From: CAZOIA01 sp964579675
Lineage (GTDB): Bacteria > Planctomycetota > Phycisphaerae > UBA1845 > PWPN01
DNA: 31,882 nt
Assembly (NCBI GenBank): GCA_964579675.1
Contig: CAZOIA010000042.1
Span: 1 to 31,882 of the forward strand
Direction: 5' to 3'
The notes beneath the pieces are model-generated. The model saw nothing but the letters and a program-made list of their open reading frames with translations. It did not search any database and was not told the origin of the DNA. This document shows positions 22,911-31,636 of the stretch, piece by piece. The position numbers were made by a program, and so were the translations under genes. Numbering within the stretch: position 1 is the stretch's first letter; every line of letters begins with the position of its first letter.

Positions 22911-24491
22911 ATGAGCGGAGTTCAACAAGCAGAGGATCGGCGGGCCAAGCTGGCCGGCTTGCGTGAGCTGGGGATCGACCCGTACGGGCACCGTTTCGAG
23001 AACGTCCAGGCGCTGGTCGAGGTTCGGCGGGCGGGCGAGGCCAGCGGTCTTGGGCCCGGTGAGCACGCTGAAGGCGTGACCGTCCGCGTTGCGGGCCGGG
23101 TCACGCTGTACCGGGGGGCGGGCAAGCTGATCTTCATGACCATCCGCGACGGCAGCGGCGACATGCAGATCGCGGTGAGCAAGGCGGCGGTCAGCGACGA
23201 GACGTTCACGATCGCCAAGAAGCTGCTGAACCTCGGAGACATCATCGGCGTGGACGGCGGCGTGGGCCGGACCAAGACCGGCGAACTCACGGTGTGGGCG
23301 ACGTCGTTGACCGTGCTGAGCAAGGCGCTTCAGCCGCCGCCCGGCAAGTGGCACGGGCTGAGGGACGTGGACCTGCGATACCGCCGGCGGTACCTCGATC
23401 TGTTCACCAACCCCGCGGTGCGGGAGACGTTCAAGCAGCGGAGCCTGATTATCGACGCGATCCGCCGGTGCCTGGTGGACCGTGGTTTCTTTGAGGTGGA
23501 GACGCCGGTGCTCCAACCGATGTACGGCGGGGCGGCGGCCCGACCGTTCACCACGCATCACAACACGCTCGACATGCAGCTCTACCTGCGGATCAGCCCG
23601 GAGCTGTACCTCAAGCGTCTGCTCGTGGGGGGTATCGAGCGGGTGTTCGAGTTCTCGCGGGTCTTCCGCAACGAGGGGATCGACACGCAGCACAACCCGG
23701 AGTTTACGCTGCTGGAGGTTTACCAGGCCTACGGCGACTACCACGACATGATGGAGATCACCGAGGCGCTGGTAGGGGCGGCGATCGAGCGGATCGGCGG
23801 CGGGTACGAGCGGCAGTTCGGGGATCTGGAGCTCGACTTCACGCCGCCCTGGCCCCGCCGAGCTTATGCCGACCTGCTGGAAGAACACGCGGGGGTGAGG
23901 TTGACGGACGTCGCCGCCGTCCGTGACAAGGCGGCTGCACTTGAGATCGAGCACGCCGGGATGGACGACGCGGTCGTCGTCAACGAGGTCTTCGACCGAG
24001 CGGTCGAACCGAGGCTCGTCCAGCCGATGTTCGTGCTGGATTACCCCGCGCCGCTCTGCCCCCTGACCCGCCGCAAGCCCGATGATCCGAACGTCGCCCT
24101 GCGGTTCGAGGCGTTCGTGGCGGGCACCGAGCTGGGGAACGCCTACACCGAGCTGAATGATCCGGCGATCCAGGAGGCGAATTTCAGGCGGACGCTGGCC
24201 GGCGAGAAGCGCGACGAGACAATGGCGGTGCTCGACGAGGACTTCGTGCTGGCGCTGGAGTACGGCATGCCGCCGGCCGGGGGGCTCGGGGTGGGCATCG
24301 ACCGCCTGGTCATGATGCTGACGAACTCGATGAGTATCCGCGACGTGATCCTGTTCCCGCTGCAGCGGCCCAAGCCGGCGGCGGCATCACAGGAGGACGA
24401 GGAAGACAGGGAGAGGGAGAGAGGGGGAGAGGGGGACCAACCCAGAGATGGAGAGACGAAGAGACGGAGAGACGAAGAGACGGAGAGATAG
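22911..24491 (+). CDS. lysS: LysS, lysyl-tRNA synthetase (class II), with repeat-derived C-terminal tail
   Basis: A 526-residue protein; the ATG at 22911 is chosen because it gives MSGVQQAEDRRAKLAGLRELGIDPYG, a normal LysRS N-terminus, although no Shine-Dalgarno is evident. It charges tRNA-Lys in the cytoplasm. The N-terminal OB-fold is at about 50-140 (VAGRVTLYRGAGKLIFMTIRDGSGDMQI). Class II motif 2 lies at about 251-270 (FRNEGIDTQHNPEFTLLE) and motif 3 near 460 (GLGVGIDRLVMML), then SIRDVILFPLQRPK, where most family members end. The last about 34 residues (EDEEDRERERGGEGDQPRDG and onward) are encoded by a GA-rich repeat that also supplies the stop codon. The catalytic core is complete. Confidence 0.95.
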   Translation: MSGVQQAEDRRAKLAGLRELGIDPYGHRFENVQALVEVRRAGEASGLGPGEHAEGVTVRVAGRVTLYRGAGKLIFMTIRDGSGDMQIAVSKAAVSDETFTIAKKLLNLGDIIGVDGGVGRTKTGELTVWATSLTVLSKALQPPPGKWHGLRDVDLRYRRRYLDLFTNPAVRETFKQRSLIIDAIRRCLVDRGFFEVETPVLQPMYGGAAARPFTTHHNTLDMQLYLRISPELYLKRLLVGGIERVFEFSRVFRNEGIDTQHNPEFTLLEVYQAYGDYHDMMEITEALVGAAIERIGGGYERQFGDLELDFTPPWPRRAYADLLEEHAGVRLTDVAAVRDKAAALEIEHAGMDDAVVVNEVFDRAVEPRLVQPMFVLDYPAPLCPLTRRKPDDPNVALRFEAFVAGTELGNAYTELNDPAIQEANFRRTLAGEKRDETMAVLDEDFVLALEYGMPPAGGLGVGIDRLVMMLTNSMSIRDVILFPLQRPKPAAASQEDEEDRERERGGEGDQPRDGETKRRRDEETER

Positions 24492-24499
24492 AGAGAGAT
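24391..24499. repeat. GA-rich repeat forming the lysS C-terminus and stop
   Basis: Nearly uninterrupted GA-rich DNA with gagacgaagagacgga-type tandem words. 24440-24459 (acccagagatggagagacga) matches the murE repeat at 17 of 20 positions. The lysS stop (TAG, 24489-24491) lies inside the run. Confidence 0.75.
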
Positions 24500-24799
24500 G
24501 TGTACGCGGGGTTGTTTTTACTCCCCTTTGTGTGAAAGAAATGGGAACCCGGGGTGACAACGGGGGTGGGGGGGCGGCGCTTTGTTTAACGGTGTCGCGT
24601 GCGACGGGGTTGAACGAAACCCGTTGTGCATCTGGGCGGAGGATATGGGGTACTGGAACCGAGGAATGACCGGGCCGAGGACGGCCCGGCTCGCTCGGTG
24701 GATGACCATTGGGCCGAGGACGGCCCGGCTCGCTGGTTGGATGACCACCGGGCCGAGGACGGCCCGGCTCGCTGATTGCTGATAGCTCCGACTACCTGA
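24492..24799. other. lysS-permease spacer with repeats
   Basis: 308 bases, no gene. It contains an imperfect hairpin at about 24603-24623 (ACGGGGTT and AAACCCGT), the three-copy 39 bp hairpin array, and a gctgattgctgatagc word just before the permease start. I see no good promoter, so the permease may be read from lysS. Confidence 0.6.
24672..24773. repeat. three-copy hairpin array, 39 bp period
   Basis: Identical 24-base copies at 24672-24695, 24711-24734 and 24750-24773, each beginning gggccgaggacggcccggct (stem GGGCC-gaggac-GGCCC). The 15-base linkers are similar (cggtggatgaccatt and ggttggatgaccacc). Confidence 0.9.
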
Positions 24800-26395
24800 A
24801 TGTACAAGCTGTTCCTGTGCCTGAGATACCTTCGCCGGCGTCGCATCGCCTTCTTTGCGGTTGCCGCCGTCTGTCTGTGCGTGGCGATGGTGCTCATCGT
24901 CTTCAGCGTGATGGACGGGTTCCTCCAGATGGTGACGGAGCGCTCCCGGGGGATGCTCGGCGATCTGATCATGGAGAACGGAGCCCTCCAGGGATTCCCC
25001 TTCTACCAGGAGTTCATTGGCGAGATCACCCGTGATCCCGACCTGGGCAACCGAATTCACCAGGCAACCCCGGTGATCATCAGCTACGGCGTGCTTAGAT
25101 TCCCCAGGAATCAGATCACCAAGCCGGCCCAGATCGTGGGCATTCGTCTGGACGAGACCTACGAGGTGAACGAATTCAAGAAGGGCCTCTTCTACGAGAA
25201 ATACTATCCAGGCACGACGAGACTGGGCAAGCAGAAAGAGCCGGCGTTCGGCCGGGATGCCAGCGGCCGGGATGTCTTGCCCCCGGACCTCGAGGCCGCC
25301 TGGCAGAAGTGGTGGGCGGCGGCAACCCCCGAGGAGCGGGCGGAAGTGCCCTTCGAGGAGGAGCTTGCCTACAAGCGGCCCGGTTACTATCGCCCGATCC
25401 CGATCGAAGAGCAGTTGGCCGCGGGGGGCTCCATCCAGCCCGTGTGGTTCGGCCAGGAACTCCACGGGATCATTCTCGGCACCGACATCTGCGCCAAACG
25501 GCAGCGCAGCGGCGAATACCTCCGCTTCCACTGGCGCGGGGAGAAGGTCCAGCTCACCATGGTCCCCATGACCGACACGGGCAAGATGCGGACCGGCACC
25601 GGAATGCCTTCCCGGCTTTTCCGCTACACCGACGATTGCCGAACCGGCGTCTACGATATCGATTCCATGAGCGTCTACGTGGACTTCGACATGCTCCAGA
25701 ACGTCCTGGAGATGGGCGAGCAGAAGCTGGAAGATGGGACTGGTACCATCCCCGCCCGGGCCACCCAGGTCCAGATCAAACTCAATGCCGATGTCGATCC
25801 GCTCAAGACGCGGGAGCTGATCGAATCGAAATGGAAGGAGTTCATGACCCCGCGGCTCGATCAGGTGCGGGCCCCGAGCCTCCTGCTCGACGTGGGCGTG
25901 AAGACCTGGAAGGAGAAGCAGGCGAGGTTCACGGACGCCGTGGAGAAGGAGAAGTACCTGGTGACGATCCTGTTCGGGATCATCAGCGTGGTGGCGGTCT
26001 TTCTGGTCGGGTGCATCTTCTACATGATCGTGCAGGAGAAGACCCGGGACATCGGAATCGTCAAGAGCGTGGGGGCAACGTCGGTGGGGGTGGCGAACAT
26101 CTTCGTCGCGTACGGGGCGGCGGTGGGGGTGGTAGGTGGAGCGCTGGGAACGGGGATCGGAACGCTGTTCGTCCGGTACATCAACGAACTCCAGGGTCTG
26201 CTGGTCAGGATCCACCCGAGTGCGTTGATCTGGAATCCCGAGGTCTACACGTTCGATAGGATCCCGAACCGGGTGAACCCCCTGGACGCGCTGGTCATCT
26301 ACGCGATCGCGATCGTGGCCTCGATGCTCGGATCGCTGATCGCGGCAGTACGGGCGGCACGGGTCTGGCCGGTGGAGGCGCTGCGCTATGAGTGA
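24800..26395 (+). CDS. FtsX-family ABC transporter permease (LolC/LolE-type)
   Basis: A 531-residue protein with the four-helix FtsX/MacB layout. One N-terminal helix lies at about 17-38 (AFFAVAAVCLCVAMVLIVFSV), then a large periplasmic domain (about 40-385) and three helices near the C-terminus (about 390-412, 430-455, 490-520). The usual QEKTRDIGIVKSVGAT loop follows the second helix, and the protein ends AARVWPVEALRYE. LolC/E with LolD extracts lipoproteins from the inner membrane for transfer to the outer membrane. The periplasmic domain carries a charged segment (about 115-200, including PPDLEAAWQKWWAAATPEERA) that I do not recognise from LolC/E. A MacB-like exporter is the alternative. 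The ATPase gene follows 63 bases later. Confidence 0.8.
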   Translation: MYKLFLCLRYLRRRRIAFFAVAAVCLCVAMVLIVFSVMDGFLQMVTERSRGMLGDLIMENGALQGFPFYQEFIGEITRDPDLGNRIHQATPVIISYGVLRFPRNQITKPAQIVGIRLDETYEVNEFKKGLFYEKYYPGTTRLGKQKEPAFGRDASGRDVLPPDLEAAWQKWWAAATPEERAEVPFEEELAYKRPGYYRPIPIEEQLAAGGSIQPVWFGQELHGIILGTDICAKRQRSGEYLRFHWRGEKVQLTMVPMTDTGKMRTGTGMPSRLFRYTDDCRTGVYDIDSMSVYVDFDMLQNVLEMGEQKLEDGTGTIPARATQVQIKLNADVDPLKTRELIESKWKEFMTPRLDQVRAPSLLLDVGVKTWKEKQARFTDAVEKEKYLVTILFGIISVVAVFLVGCIFYMIVQEKTRDIGIVKSVGATSVGVANIFVAYGAAVGVVGGALGTGIGTLFVRYINELQGLLVRIHPSALIWNPEVYTFDRIPNRVNPLDALVIYAIAIVASMLGSLIAAVRAARVWPVEALRYE

Positions 26396-26458
26396 TACCA
26401 CCCCGCGGTCCGGGACCGGGCCGACTTCTTGGTGCTATCCTTGCGAAGGTACCTCGGC

Positions 26459-27163
26459 ATGAGTGACACCATCCTTCAGGCGGCCGGGGTCCATAAGTCA
26501 TATCGACTGGGGAAAAGCACGCTCAAGGTGCTCAAGGGCGCTTCGATCTCGATCACCCGGGGGGAGTTCGTGGCGGTCATGGGCAGCTCCGGCAGCGGCA
26601 AAAGCACGCTGCTGCACCTGCTCGGGGCATTGGACCTGCCGGACCGCGGCACGGTCCGGTTCGAGGGACGAGACGTCTTTGCCGTGTCGGCTGCTCAACG
26701 CGATCGGCTCCGAAACGCCACCTTCGGCTTCGTCTTCCAGTTCTACCACCTGTTGCCGGAACTCAACGTGCTGGAGAACGTGCTGGTTCCGTGCATGGTC
26801 GGTCACTCCGTCCCCGGTTGGCTGGGTGAGCGGGGCCGGTTGCGCCGGCACGCGACCGACGTGCTGGATCGGATGGGCCTGAGCGGGCGGCTTCGGCATC
26901 GGCCCAACGAGCTGTCCGGCGGCGAACGCCAGCGGGTGGCCATCGCCCGGGCTCTGGCCAATTCGCCCCAAGTCTTGCTTGCCGATGAGCCAACGGGTAA
27001 TCTGGATGACGCCACCGGTCGGGAGATCCTGGGCGTCCTCCGGGCGCTCAACCAGCAGGGCCAGACCATCGTCATGGTCACCCACGACCCGCAGGTGGCG
27101 GCTTCGGCCCATCGGATCGTCTCTCTGGTTGACGGCAGGATAGCCGCGCGAAAGGGTCCGTAA
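26459..27163 (+). CDS. lolD: ABC transporter ATPase, LolD/MacB type
   Basis: A 234-residue protein from the ATG at 26459 (MSDTILQAAGVHKSYRLG); a longer frame reaches 26429 but adds nothing conserved. Walker A GSSGSGKST at 42-50, Q-loop Gln94 (VFQFYHLLPELNVLENV), signature LSGGERQ at 152-158, Walker B VLLADEP at 172-178, D-loop NLDD and switch His209 (MVTHD). The FYHLLPELNVLENV and LADEPTGNLD wording is that of the LolD/MacB/FtsE class. It powers the permease encoded just upstream. The specific symbol is inferred from that pairing; transport of a different envelope substrate is possible. Confidence 0.85.
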   Translation: MSDTILQAAGVHKSYRLGKSTLKVLKGASISITRGEFVAVMGSSGSGKSTLLHLLGALDLPDRGTVRFEGRDVFAVSAAQRDRLRNATFGFVFQFYHLLPELNVLENVLVPCMVGHSVPGWLGERGRLRRHATDVLDRMGLSGRLRHRPNELSGGERQRVAIARALANSPQVLLADEPTGNLDDATGREILGVLRALNQQGQTIVMVTHDPQVAASAHRIVSLVDGRIAARKGP

Positions 27164-27211
27164 GCCCCCCCAGTGGATAGTCTGTCTGCACGTGGACGGA
27201 GTGCGGTACGC

Positions 27212-28111
27212 ATGAACTTTGGCCAGCTTAATCAGTTCGCTCCCAACCAGAACCTGCAGATCTTCCTCAACGGCAAGCTGCTCCCGGTGGCCGAGGCGAA
27301 GATCAGCATCTTCGACCGCTGCCTGCTCTATGGCGACGGGGTCTTCGAGGGGCTTCGCAGTTACGGGGGTCGGGTGTTCCGGCTCGATCAGCACCTCAAG
27401 CGTCTGGAGGATTCAGCCCGGGCGATCCGGCTGCAGATACCGATGACCCGCCAGGAGCTCACCGGCGCCACCTACGACACCATGAAGGCCAACAACATCA
27501 CGGACGGCTACATCCGGATGGTGGTCACCCGTGGCGTGGGGACACTCGGCCTGAACCCGACCCGGACCGCCAATCCGTCGGTCTTCATCATCGCCGACCA
27601 GATCGAGCTGTATCCCAAGGAATTGTACGAGCAGGGGATGGCGGTGGTGAGCTCCAGCGTGATCCGCAACCACCCCAACGCTCTCTCCCCCCGGATCAAG
27701 AGCTGCAATTACCTCAACAACATCCTGGCCAAGATCGAGGCCCTGGACGCCGGCGTCTACGAAGCGGTCATGTACAACCACCTGGGCTACGTTGCCGAAT
27801 GCACCGGGGACAACATGTTTCTCCTTCGGGACGGGCTTCTGCAGACGCCGCCCATCACGGCCGGGGGCCTCGAGGGCATCACCCGCAACGCCGTCATCGA
27901 GCTGATCCACCGGCGGAAGCTTCCGCTGCGGGAGATGGAGCTGACCCGCCACGACCTCTACGTGGCGGACGAATGCTTTCTGACGGGCACCGCGGCCGAA
28001 GTGATCCCGGTGACCAGGATCGACGGGCGGCCGGTAGGTGACGGCAAACCCGGCCCGGTCACCAAACAGTTGATTGCCGATTTCAGGGAACTGGTCAAGC
28101 AAGGCGGTTGA
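27212..28111 (+). CDS. ilvE: branched-chain amino acid aminotransferase (class IV PLP enzyme)
   Basis: A 299-residue protein from the ATG at 27212 (MNFGQLNQFAPNQNLQIFLNGK), with GGAG upstream. Fold-type IV motifs: FDRCLLYGDGVFEGLRSY (35-52), the PLP Lys163 in SPRIKSCNYLNNILAKIEA, GYVAECTGDNMF, then the GGLEGITRNAVIELI phosphate-binding stretch and ADECFLTGTAAEVIPV. The YLNNILAKIEA and EVIPVTRIDGR wording points to branched-chain rather than D-amino acid aminotransferases. It reversibly transaminates Leu, Ile and Val with 2-oxoglutarate in the cytoplasm. It lies 48 bases after the ATPase and 20 bases before the M42 peptidase, so it is probably co-transcribed with both. Confidence 0.88.
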   Translation: MNFGQLNQFAPNQNLQIFLNGKLLPVAEAKISIFDRCLLYGDGVFEGLRSYGGRVFRLDQHLKRLEDSARAIRLQIPMTRQELTGATYDTMKANNITDGYIRMVVTRGVGTLGLNPTRTANPSVFIIADQIELYPKELYEQGMAVVSSSVIRNHPNALSPRIKSCNYLNNILAKIEALDAGVYEAVMYNHLGYVAECTGDNMFLLRDGLLQTPPITAGGLEGITRNAVIELIHRRKLPLREMELTRHDLYVADECFLTGTAAEVIPVTRIDGRPVGDGKPGPVTKQLIADFRELVKQGG

Positions 28112-28131
28112 ACTTCACACAAGGACTGCCC

Positions 28132-29163
28132 ATGGAATTCCTCAAGAAGCTGACGGAGACGCCCGGCGTGTCGGGCCGGGAAGAACAGGTCCGGGCCCTC
28201 ATTCAGAAGGAAACCAAGGGGCTTTTCGACGAGTCCCGCGTCGATGCCATGGGCAACCTGATTTGCCGAAAGAAACCGGGCCGGCCCACCACGCGGAAAG
28301 CGCCGACCAAGGTCCTGATCGCCTGTCACATCGACGAGATCGGTTTCTACGTCAGCCACATGGATGATGACGGCTGGCTTCGTCTGCACAACGCCGGCGG
28401 GTTCGATACCCGCAACCTCTTCGCCCGCCGCGTGCTGGTCCAGGGCAAGAAGGACCTTACCGGTGTCCTGAACCCGGCCGGCCGCCCGATCCACCTGGCC
28501 ACCGAGGAGGAGAAGAAGAAGGTCTACAAGGTGGGCGAGTTCTTCGTCGATCTGTTTCTCCCCAAAAAGCAGGTGGACAAGCTGGTCCGCGTCGGCGACC
28601 CGGTGACGCTGGTTCAGCCGTTGGAAGAGATCGGCGAGGTCTACAGCGGCAAGTGCCTGGACAATCGGGTGGGCACGTGGGTAGCGATCAATGCGATCCG
28701 CAAGGTCGGCCGGAAAAGCCCGTATGACATATACTATGCCGCCACGGTTCAGGAGGAGGTGGGGCTGCGAGGGGCCGGACCCACCACCTTCGGCATCGAC
28801 CCGGAGATCGGGATCGCCCTGGATACCACGCTTTGCTGCGACACGCCCGGCGTCGAGAAAAACGAATCGATCACCTCACTCGGCAAAGGCGTTGCCCTCA
28901 AGGTGATGGACGCCGGGACAATCAGCCACCGGGGCCTGCTCGACGCGTTCATCGGCGTGGCGGAAAAGAAAAAGATCCCCTACCAACTGGAGGTGCTGCC
29001 CCTGGGCCGGACCGATGCCTCCAGCATCCAGCAGGCGCGTGCGGGGCGCAAAACCATCACCATCTCGATCCCCACCCGGTACATCCACACCGTCACCGAG
29101 GCGGTCCACAAGAAGGACCTCGAGGCTGCGGTCAACCTCCTCACCGCCTGGCTGACGGGGTAA
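28132..29163 (+). CDS. M42 family aminopeptidase (FrvX/glutamyl aminopeptidase type)
   Basis: A 343-residue protein; the ATG at 28132 is preceded by AAGGA about seven bases upstream, better than a TTG at 28108. M42 dinuclear metal-site residues are visible: His66 (ACHIDEIGF), Asp178 (CLDNRVGTW, bridging), Glu208-Glu209 (VQEEVGLRGA, catalytic base and ligand), Asp231 (ALDTT) and a C-terminal His in TRYIHTVTE. The family forms large cytoplasmic tetrahedral complexes that trim peptides, often with preference for acidic, Leu or Lys N-termini. The next gene is convergent, 20 bases away. Confidence 0.9.
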   Translation: MEFLKKLTETPGVSGREEQVRALIQKETKGLFDESRVDAMGNLICRKKPGRPTTRKAPTKVLIACHIDEIGFYVSHMDDDGWLRLHNAGGFDTRNLFARRVLVQGKKDLTGVLNPAGRPIHLATEEEKKKVYKVGEFFVDLFLPKKQVDKLVRVGDPVTLVQPLEEIGEVYSGKCLDNRVGTWVAINAIRKVGRKSPYDIYYAATVQEEVGLRGAGPTTFGIDPEIGIALDTTLCCDTPGVEKNESITSLGKGVALKVMDAGTISHRGLLDAFIGVAEKKKIPYQLEVLPLGRTDASSIQQARAGRKTITISIPTRYIHTVTEAVHKKDLEAAVNLLTAWLTG

Positions 29164-29183
29164 GACTTCCTCAGCGGTGACGT

Positions 29184-30071
29184 TTACCGCTTCCAGGGCG
29201 GGAGCTCCGGCAGGTGGGCCTGGAACTCGTCGATCAGTGCCTGTTCGTAATCGGTGGTGTACGCACCGGTGAGGAACTTGTCGATCGCTTCCTCATAGAA
29301 GCGTTTCCAACTTACCTCCTCCTCACCCGGGTTGATGGGGTAGAACTTCGCCTTGTTGGCCCTGGCCGCTTTGAGATCGCCGGGGGCGTCGCCGATCATC
29401 AGGATCCGTTCGGCCTCGTATCGGCCCTGGGTGGCCGACTGGATGTGTTCGGCCTTCGTGCCGAACTCCTGTCCGCAAATCAGCCTGGCGTACTTGTCGA
29501 TCGAATGCTCGCGCCATTCGCGCAGAAGAGCCTCGGTCGGGGTCTGGCTGACGACGATCATGTCCACCTGACCCTCCAGCTTGGCCAGTGACTCGCGGAC
29601 GTACGGGAACGGCGGGACGTTCTCAACCATGTCGGCGATCGTCTGGTTGACGGCCAGGCTCCAGTTCAAGGCTTGTTTCAATATGGGGTCGCCGGTCTTC
29701 TCGGCCAGGGCCTGGATATTCTTGTTGTCCAGCGGAACGCCGGACGCGATGAAGTCCCGGATCGGCCTGGCCTCGGGAATGCTGGCATTTCGCGCCCGCA
29801 CCTCCGGCCTCTCGCCAAGCAGGTCGAACACCCTGACCAGGGCCGGCCACCGGTTGATCCCCCGGTCCTTCGAATACAGATTGACGAACTCCGACGCTTG
29901 CCGCGCGTATTTCGACACGCACTGGAGACCCCAGTGCTTGATGATGTTCGGGGTGAAGCACTCCTTGTGCTTGATCTCCATCGTGTCGAATACGCACCCG
30001 TCCGAGTCGATGCCGACAAAGAACGAGCGCGACGGCGAGAACGACTTCAACTGCTGGCGAGGATCACTCAT
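29184..30071 (-). CDS. HAD superfamily hydrolase
   Basis: A 295-residue cytoplasmic protein with the four HAD motifs: GIDSDGCVFDT (motif I, nucleophile Asp22 and Asp24), VVSQTP (motif II, Ser175), GTKAEHI (motif III, Lys206) and MIGDAPGDLKAA (motif IV, 226-235). A helical cap of about 140 residues sits between motifs I and II. HAD enzymes are usually phosphatases acting through an aspartyl-phosphate; substrate here is unknown. The long cap, including RGINRWPALVRVFDLLGERPE, is not one I can link to a named subfamily. It starts 23 bases after the gatB stop, so it is probably in the same transcript. Confidence 0.85.
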   Translation of the reverse strand: MSDPRQQLKSFSPSRSFFVGIDSDGCVFDTMEIKHKECFTPNIIKHWGLQCVSKYARQASEFVNLYSKDRGINRWPALVRVFDLLGERPEVRARNASIPEARPIRDFIASGVPLDNKNIQALAEKTGDPILKQALNWSLAVNQTIADMVENVPPFPYVRESLAKLEGQVDMIVVSQTPTEALLREWREHSIDKYARLICGQEFGTKAEHIQSATQGRYEAERILMIGDAPGDLKAARANKAKFYPINPGEEEVSWKRFYEEAIDKFLTGAYTTDYEQALIDEFQAHLPELPPWKR

Positions 30072-30094
30072 GCGGCAAGACTCCGGTTCTCATA

Positions 30095-31636
30095 TCAAGC
30101 TGTAGTTGGCTTGACGTGCTCATTCGCGCTCCCGTTTCGCGCTCCCGCCTTGGTCGCGCTCATACTTGCGAGCTTTTTCCCGATGAGTTCACCGACGATC
30201 TTGGGGTCCGCCTTGCCGCCGGAAATCTGCATCACCCGGCCGGTCAGGAAACCGCGGGCCTTCTTCTGCTTCCTGGGGTTGGCCAAGGCGTCCTTGACGG
30301 CGTGTTCGTTGGCGGCGAACGCCCAGTCCACCCACGCCTGCGTCTGGTTCTCGTCGCGGACCTGCAGGAGACCTTCCCGCTCGGCAATCGTACCTGGCGT
30401 CTCGGAGGAATCCAGCATCCTATCGGCAATGGCAGCGGCGGCGGTAGCGTTGACCATGCCCTCGGCGGTGATCCTTGACAACTCCCCAAGCCGCTCAGCG
30501 TCGATCCCGAGCTGGGCGATGGTACACTTGCGCTCATTGGCCTTGGCGGACCAGAAGCTGATGAACTGCTTGCCGAGCGTGGTGGCGTCGCCCTCGGCTG
30601 CCGCCGCCTCGAACAGATCGGCCGTGGCCCGGTCGTTCAGAATCGTCGCCGCATCCGCCGCCGACAGGCCATAGGCTTTCTGCATCCGGGCCTGACGCTG
30701 CAGCGGCAGCTCACTCACCGTCGCCTTGATTTCCTCCAGCCAGGCGTCGTCCACCTGGACCGGCACCAGATCCGGATCCGGGAAGTAGCGATAGTCATGC
30801 GCTTCTTCCTTGCCCCGCTGATATTCGGTCACACCGCGCTCGTCGTCCCAGCCCCGGTTCTCCTTGGGCCGCTCGCCGATGACGTAATCGCGGTCGGCGA
30901 TCCAGTCGTTGACTTGCCGCTCGATCTCGTACGCGATCGCACCCCGCACCGCGCGGAAACTGTTGAGGTTCTTGACTTCGCTGATCGGCGTGCGGTATTC
31001 CCGGCCGTCATACTCTATCGCCACGTTGACGTTCGGCTCAAACCGCATCTGCCCCTTCTGCATACTGCCCTCGCTCACCCCGAGGTAAACCACCAGCCGC
31101 TGGAGTTCCGTGCAGAAGGCGTACGCTTCGTCGGCCGACGTCAGATCCGGCTCCGTCACGATCTCCAGCAGCGGCGTGCCCGTGCGGTTCAGATCGACCT
31201 GGGTGATTGACGGGTGGTCGTGCAGGTTCTTGCCCGCGTCCTCTTCCAGGTGGGCCCGGATGATCCGCACCGGGCGCGTCTCGCCGTCCTCGCCCATGGG
31301 CACATCGAAGACCCCCTTGAAGCTGAGCGGAAGGTCGTACTGACTGATCTGGTAGTTCTTCGGCAAGTCGGGGTAGTAGTAACTCTTCCGGTCCCACTTC
31401 GTGAACCGGGCGATCTGGCAGTTCAGGGCAATGGCGGTTCGAATCGCGTATTCCAATGCCCTTTGGTTCATCACCGGCAGCACGCCGGGCATCCCCAGGC
31501 ACACCGGGCAGACGTTGCTGTTGGGCTCGGCCCCGAACTCGACGGGACAGGGGCAGAACATCTTGCTTCGCGTGGCCAGTTGCACGTGAACCTCGAGCCC
31601 GATGATCGGCCTGATCTTCAGTTGGCTCCGGTCCAT
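30095..31636 (-). CDS. gatB: GatB, Asp-tRNA(Asn)/Glu-tRNA(Gln) amidotransferase subunit B
   Basis: A 513-residue protein (family about 475-500). GatB binds misacylated Glu-tRNA(Gln) or Asp-tRNA(Asn), phosphorylates the acid side chain and receives ammonia from GatA. Visible: IGLEVHVQLATRSKMF at the N-terminus, the zinc cysteines CPCPVEF and CPVCLG, LNCQIARFTKWDRKSYYYPDLPKNYQISQYD, the LEEDAGK loop, VDLNRTGTPLLEIVTEPD and KNLNSF. The C-terminal YqeY-like tRNA-binding domain (about 350-500) ends KADPKIVGELIGKKL, followed by a short Ala/Lys-rich tail. gatA and gatC are not in the window. Presence of GatB implies indirect synthesis of Gln-tRNA or Asn-tRNA. Confidence 0.95.
   Translation of the reverse strand: MDRSQLKIRPIIGLEVHVQLATRSKMFCPCPVEFGAEPNSNVCPVCLGMPGVLPVMNQRALEYAIRTAIALNCQIARFTKWDRKSYYYPDLPKNYQISQYDLPLSFKGVFDVPMGEDGETRPVRIIRAHLEEDAGKNLHDHPSITQVDLNRTGTPLLEIVTEPDLTSADEAYAFCTELQRLVVYLGVSEGSMQKGQMRFEPNVNVAIEYDGREYRTPISEVKNLNSFRAVRGAIAYEIERQVNDWIADRDYVIGERPKENRGWDDERGVTEYQRGKEEAHDYRYFPDPDLVPVQVDDAWLEEIKATVSELPLQRQARMQKAYGLSAADAATILNDRATADLFEAAAAEGDATTLGKQFISFWSAKANERKCTIAQLGIDAERLGELSRITAEGMVNATAAAAIADRMLDSSETPGTIAEREGLLQVRDENQTQAWVDWAFAANEHAVKDALANPRKQKKARGFLTGRVMQISGGKADPKIVGELIGKKLASMSATKAGARNGSANEHVKPTTA

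Noticed and set aside
29174..29190. Terminator between the M42 peptidase and HAD genes (GCGGT...ACCGC)
   Set aside because: It has a five-pair stem, overlaps the HAD stop region and lacks a T-run.
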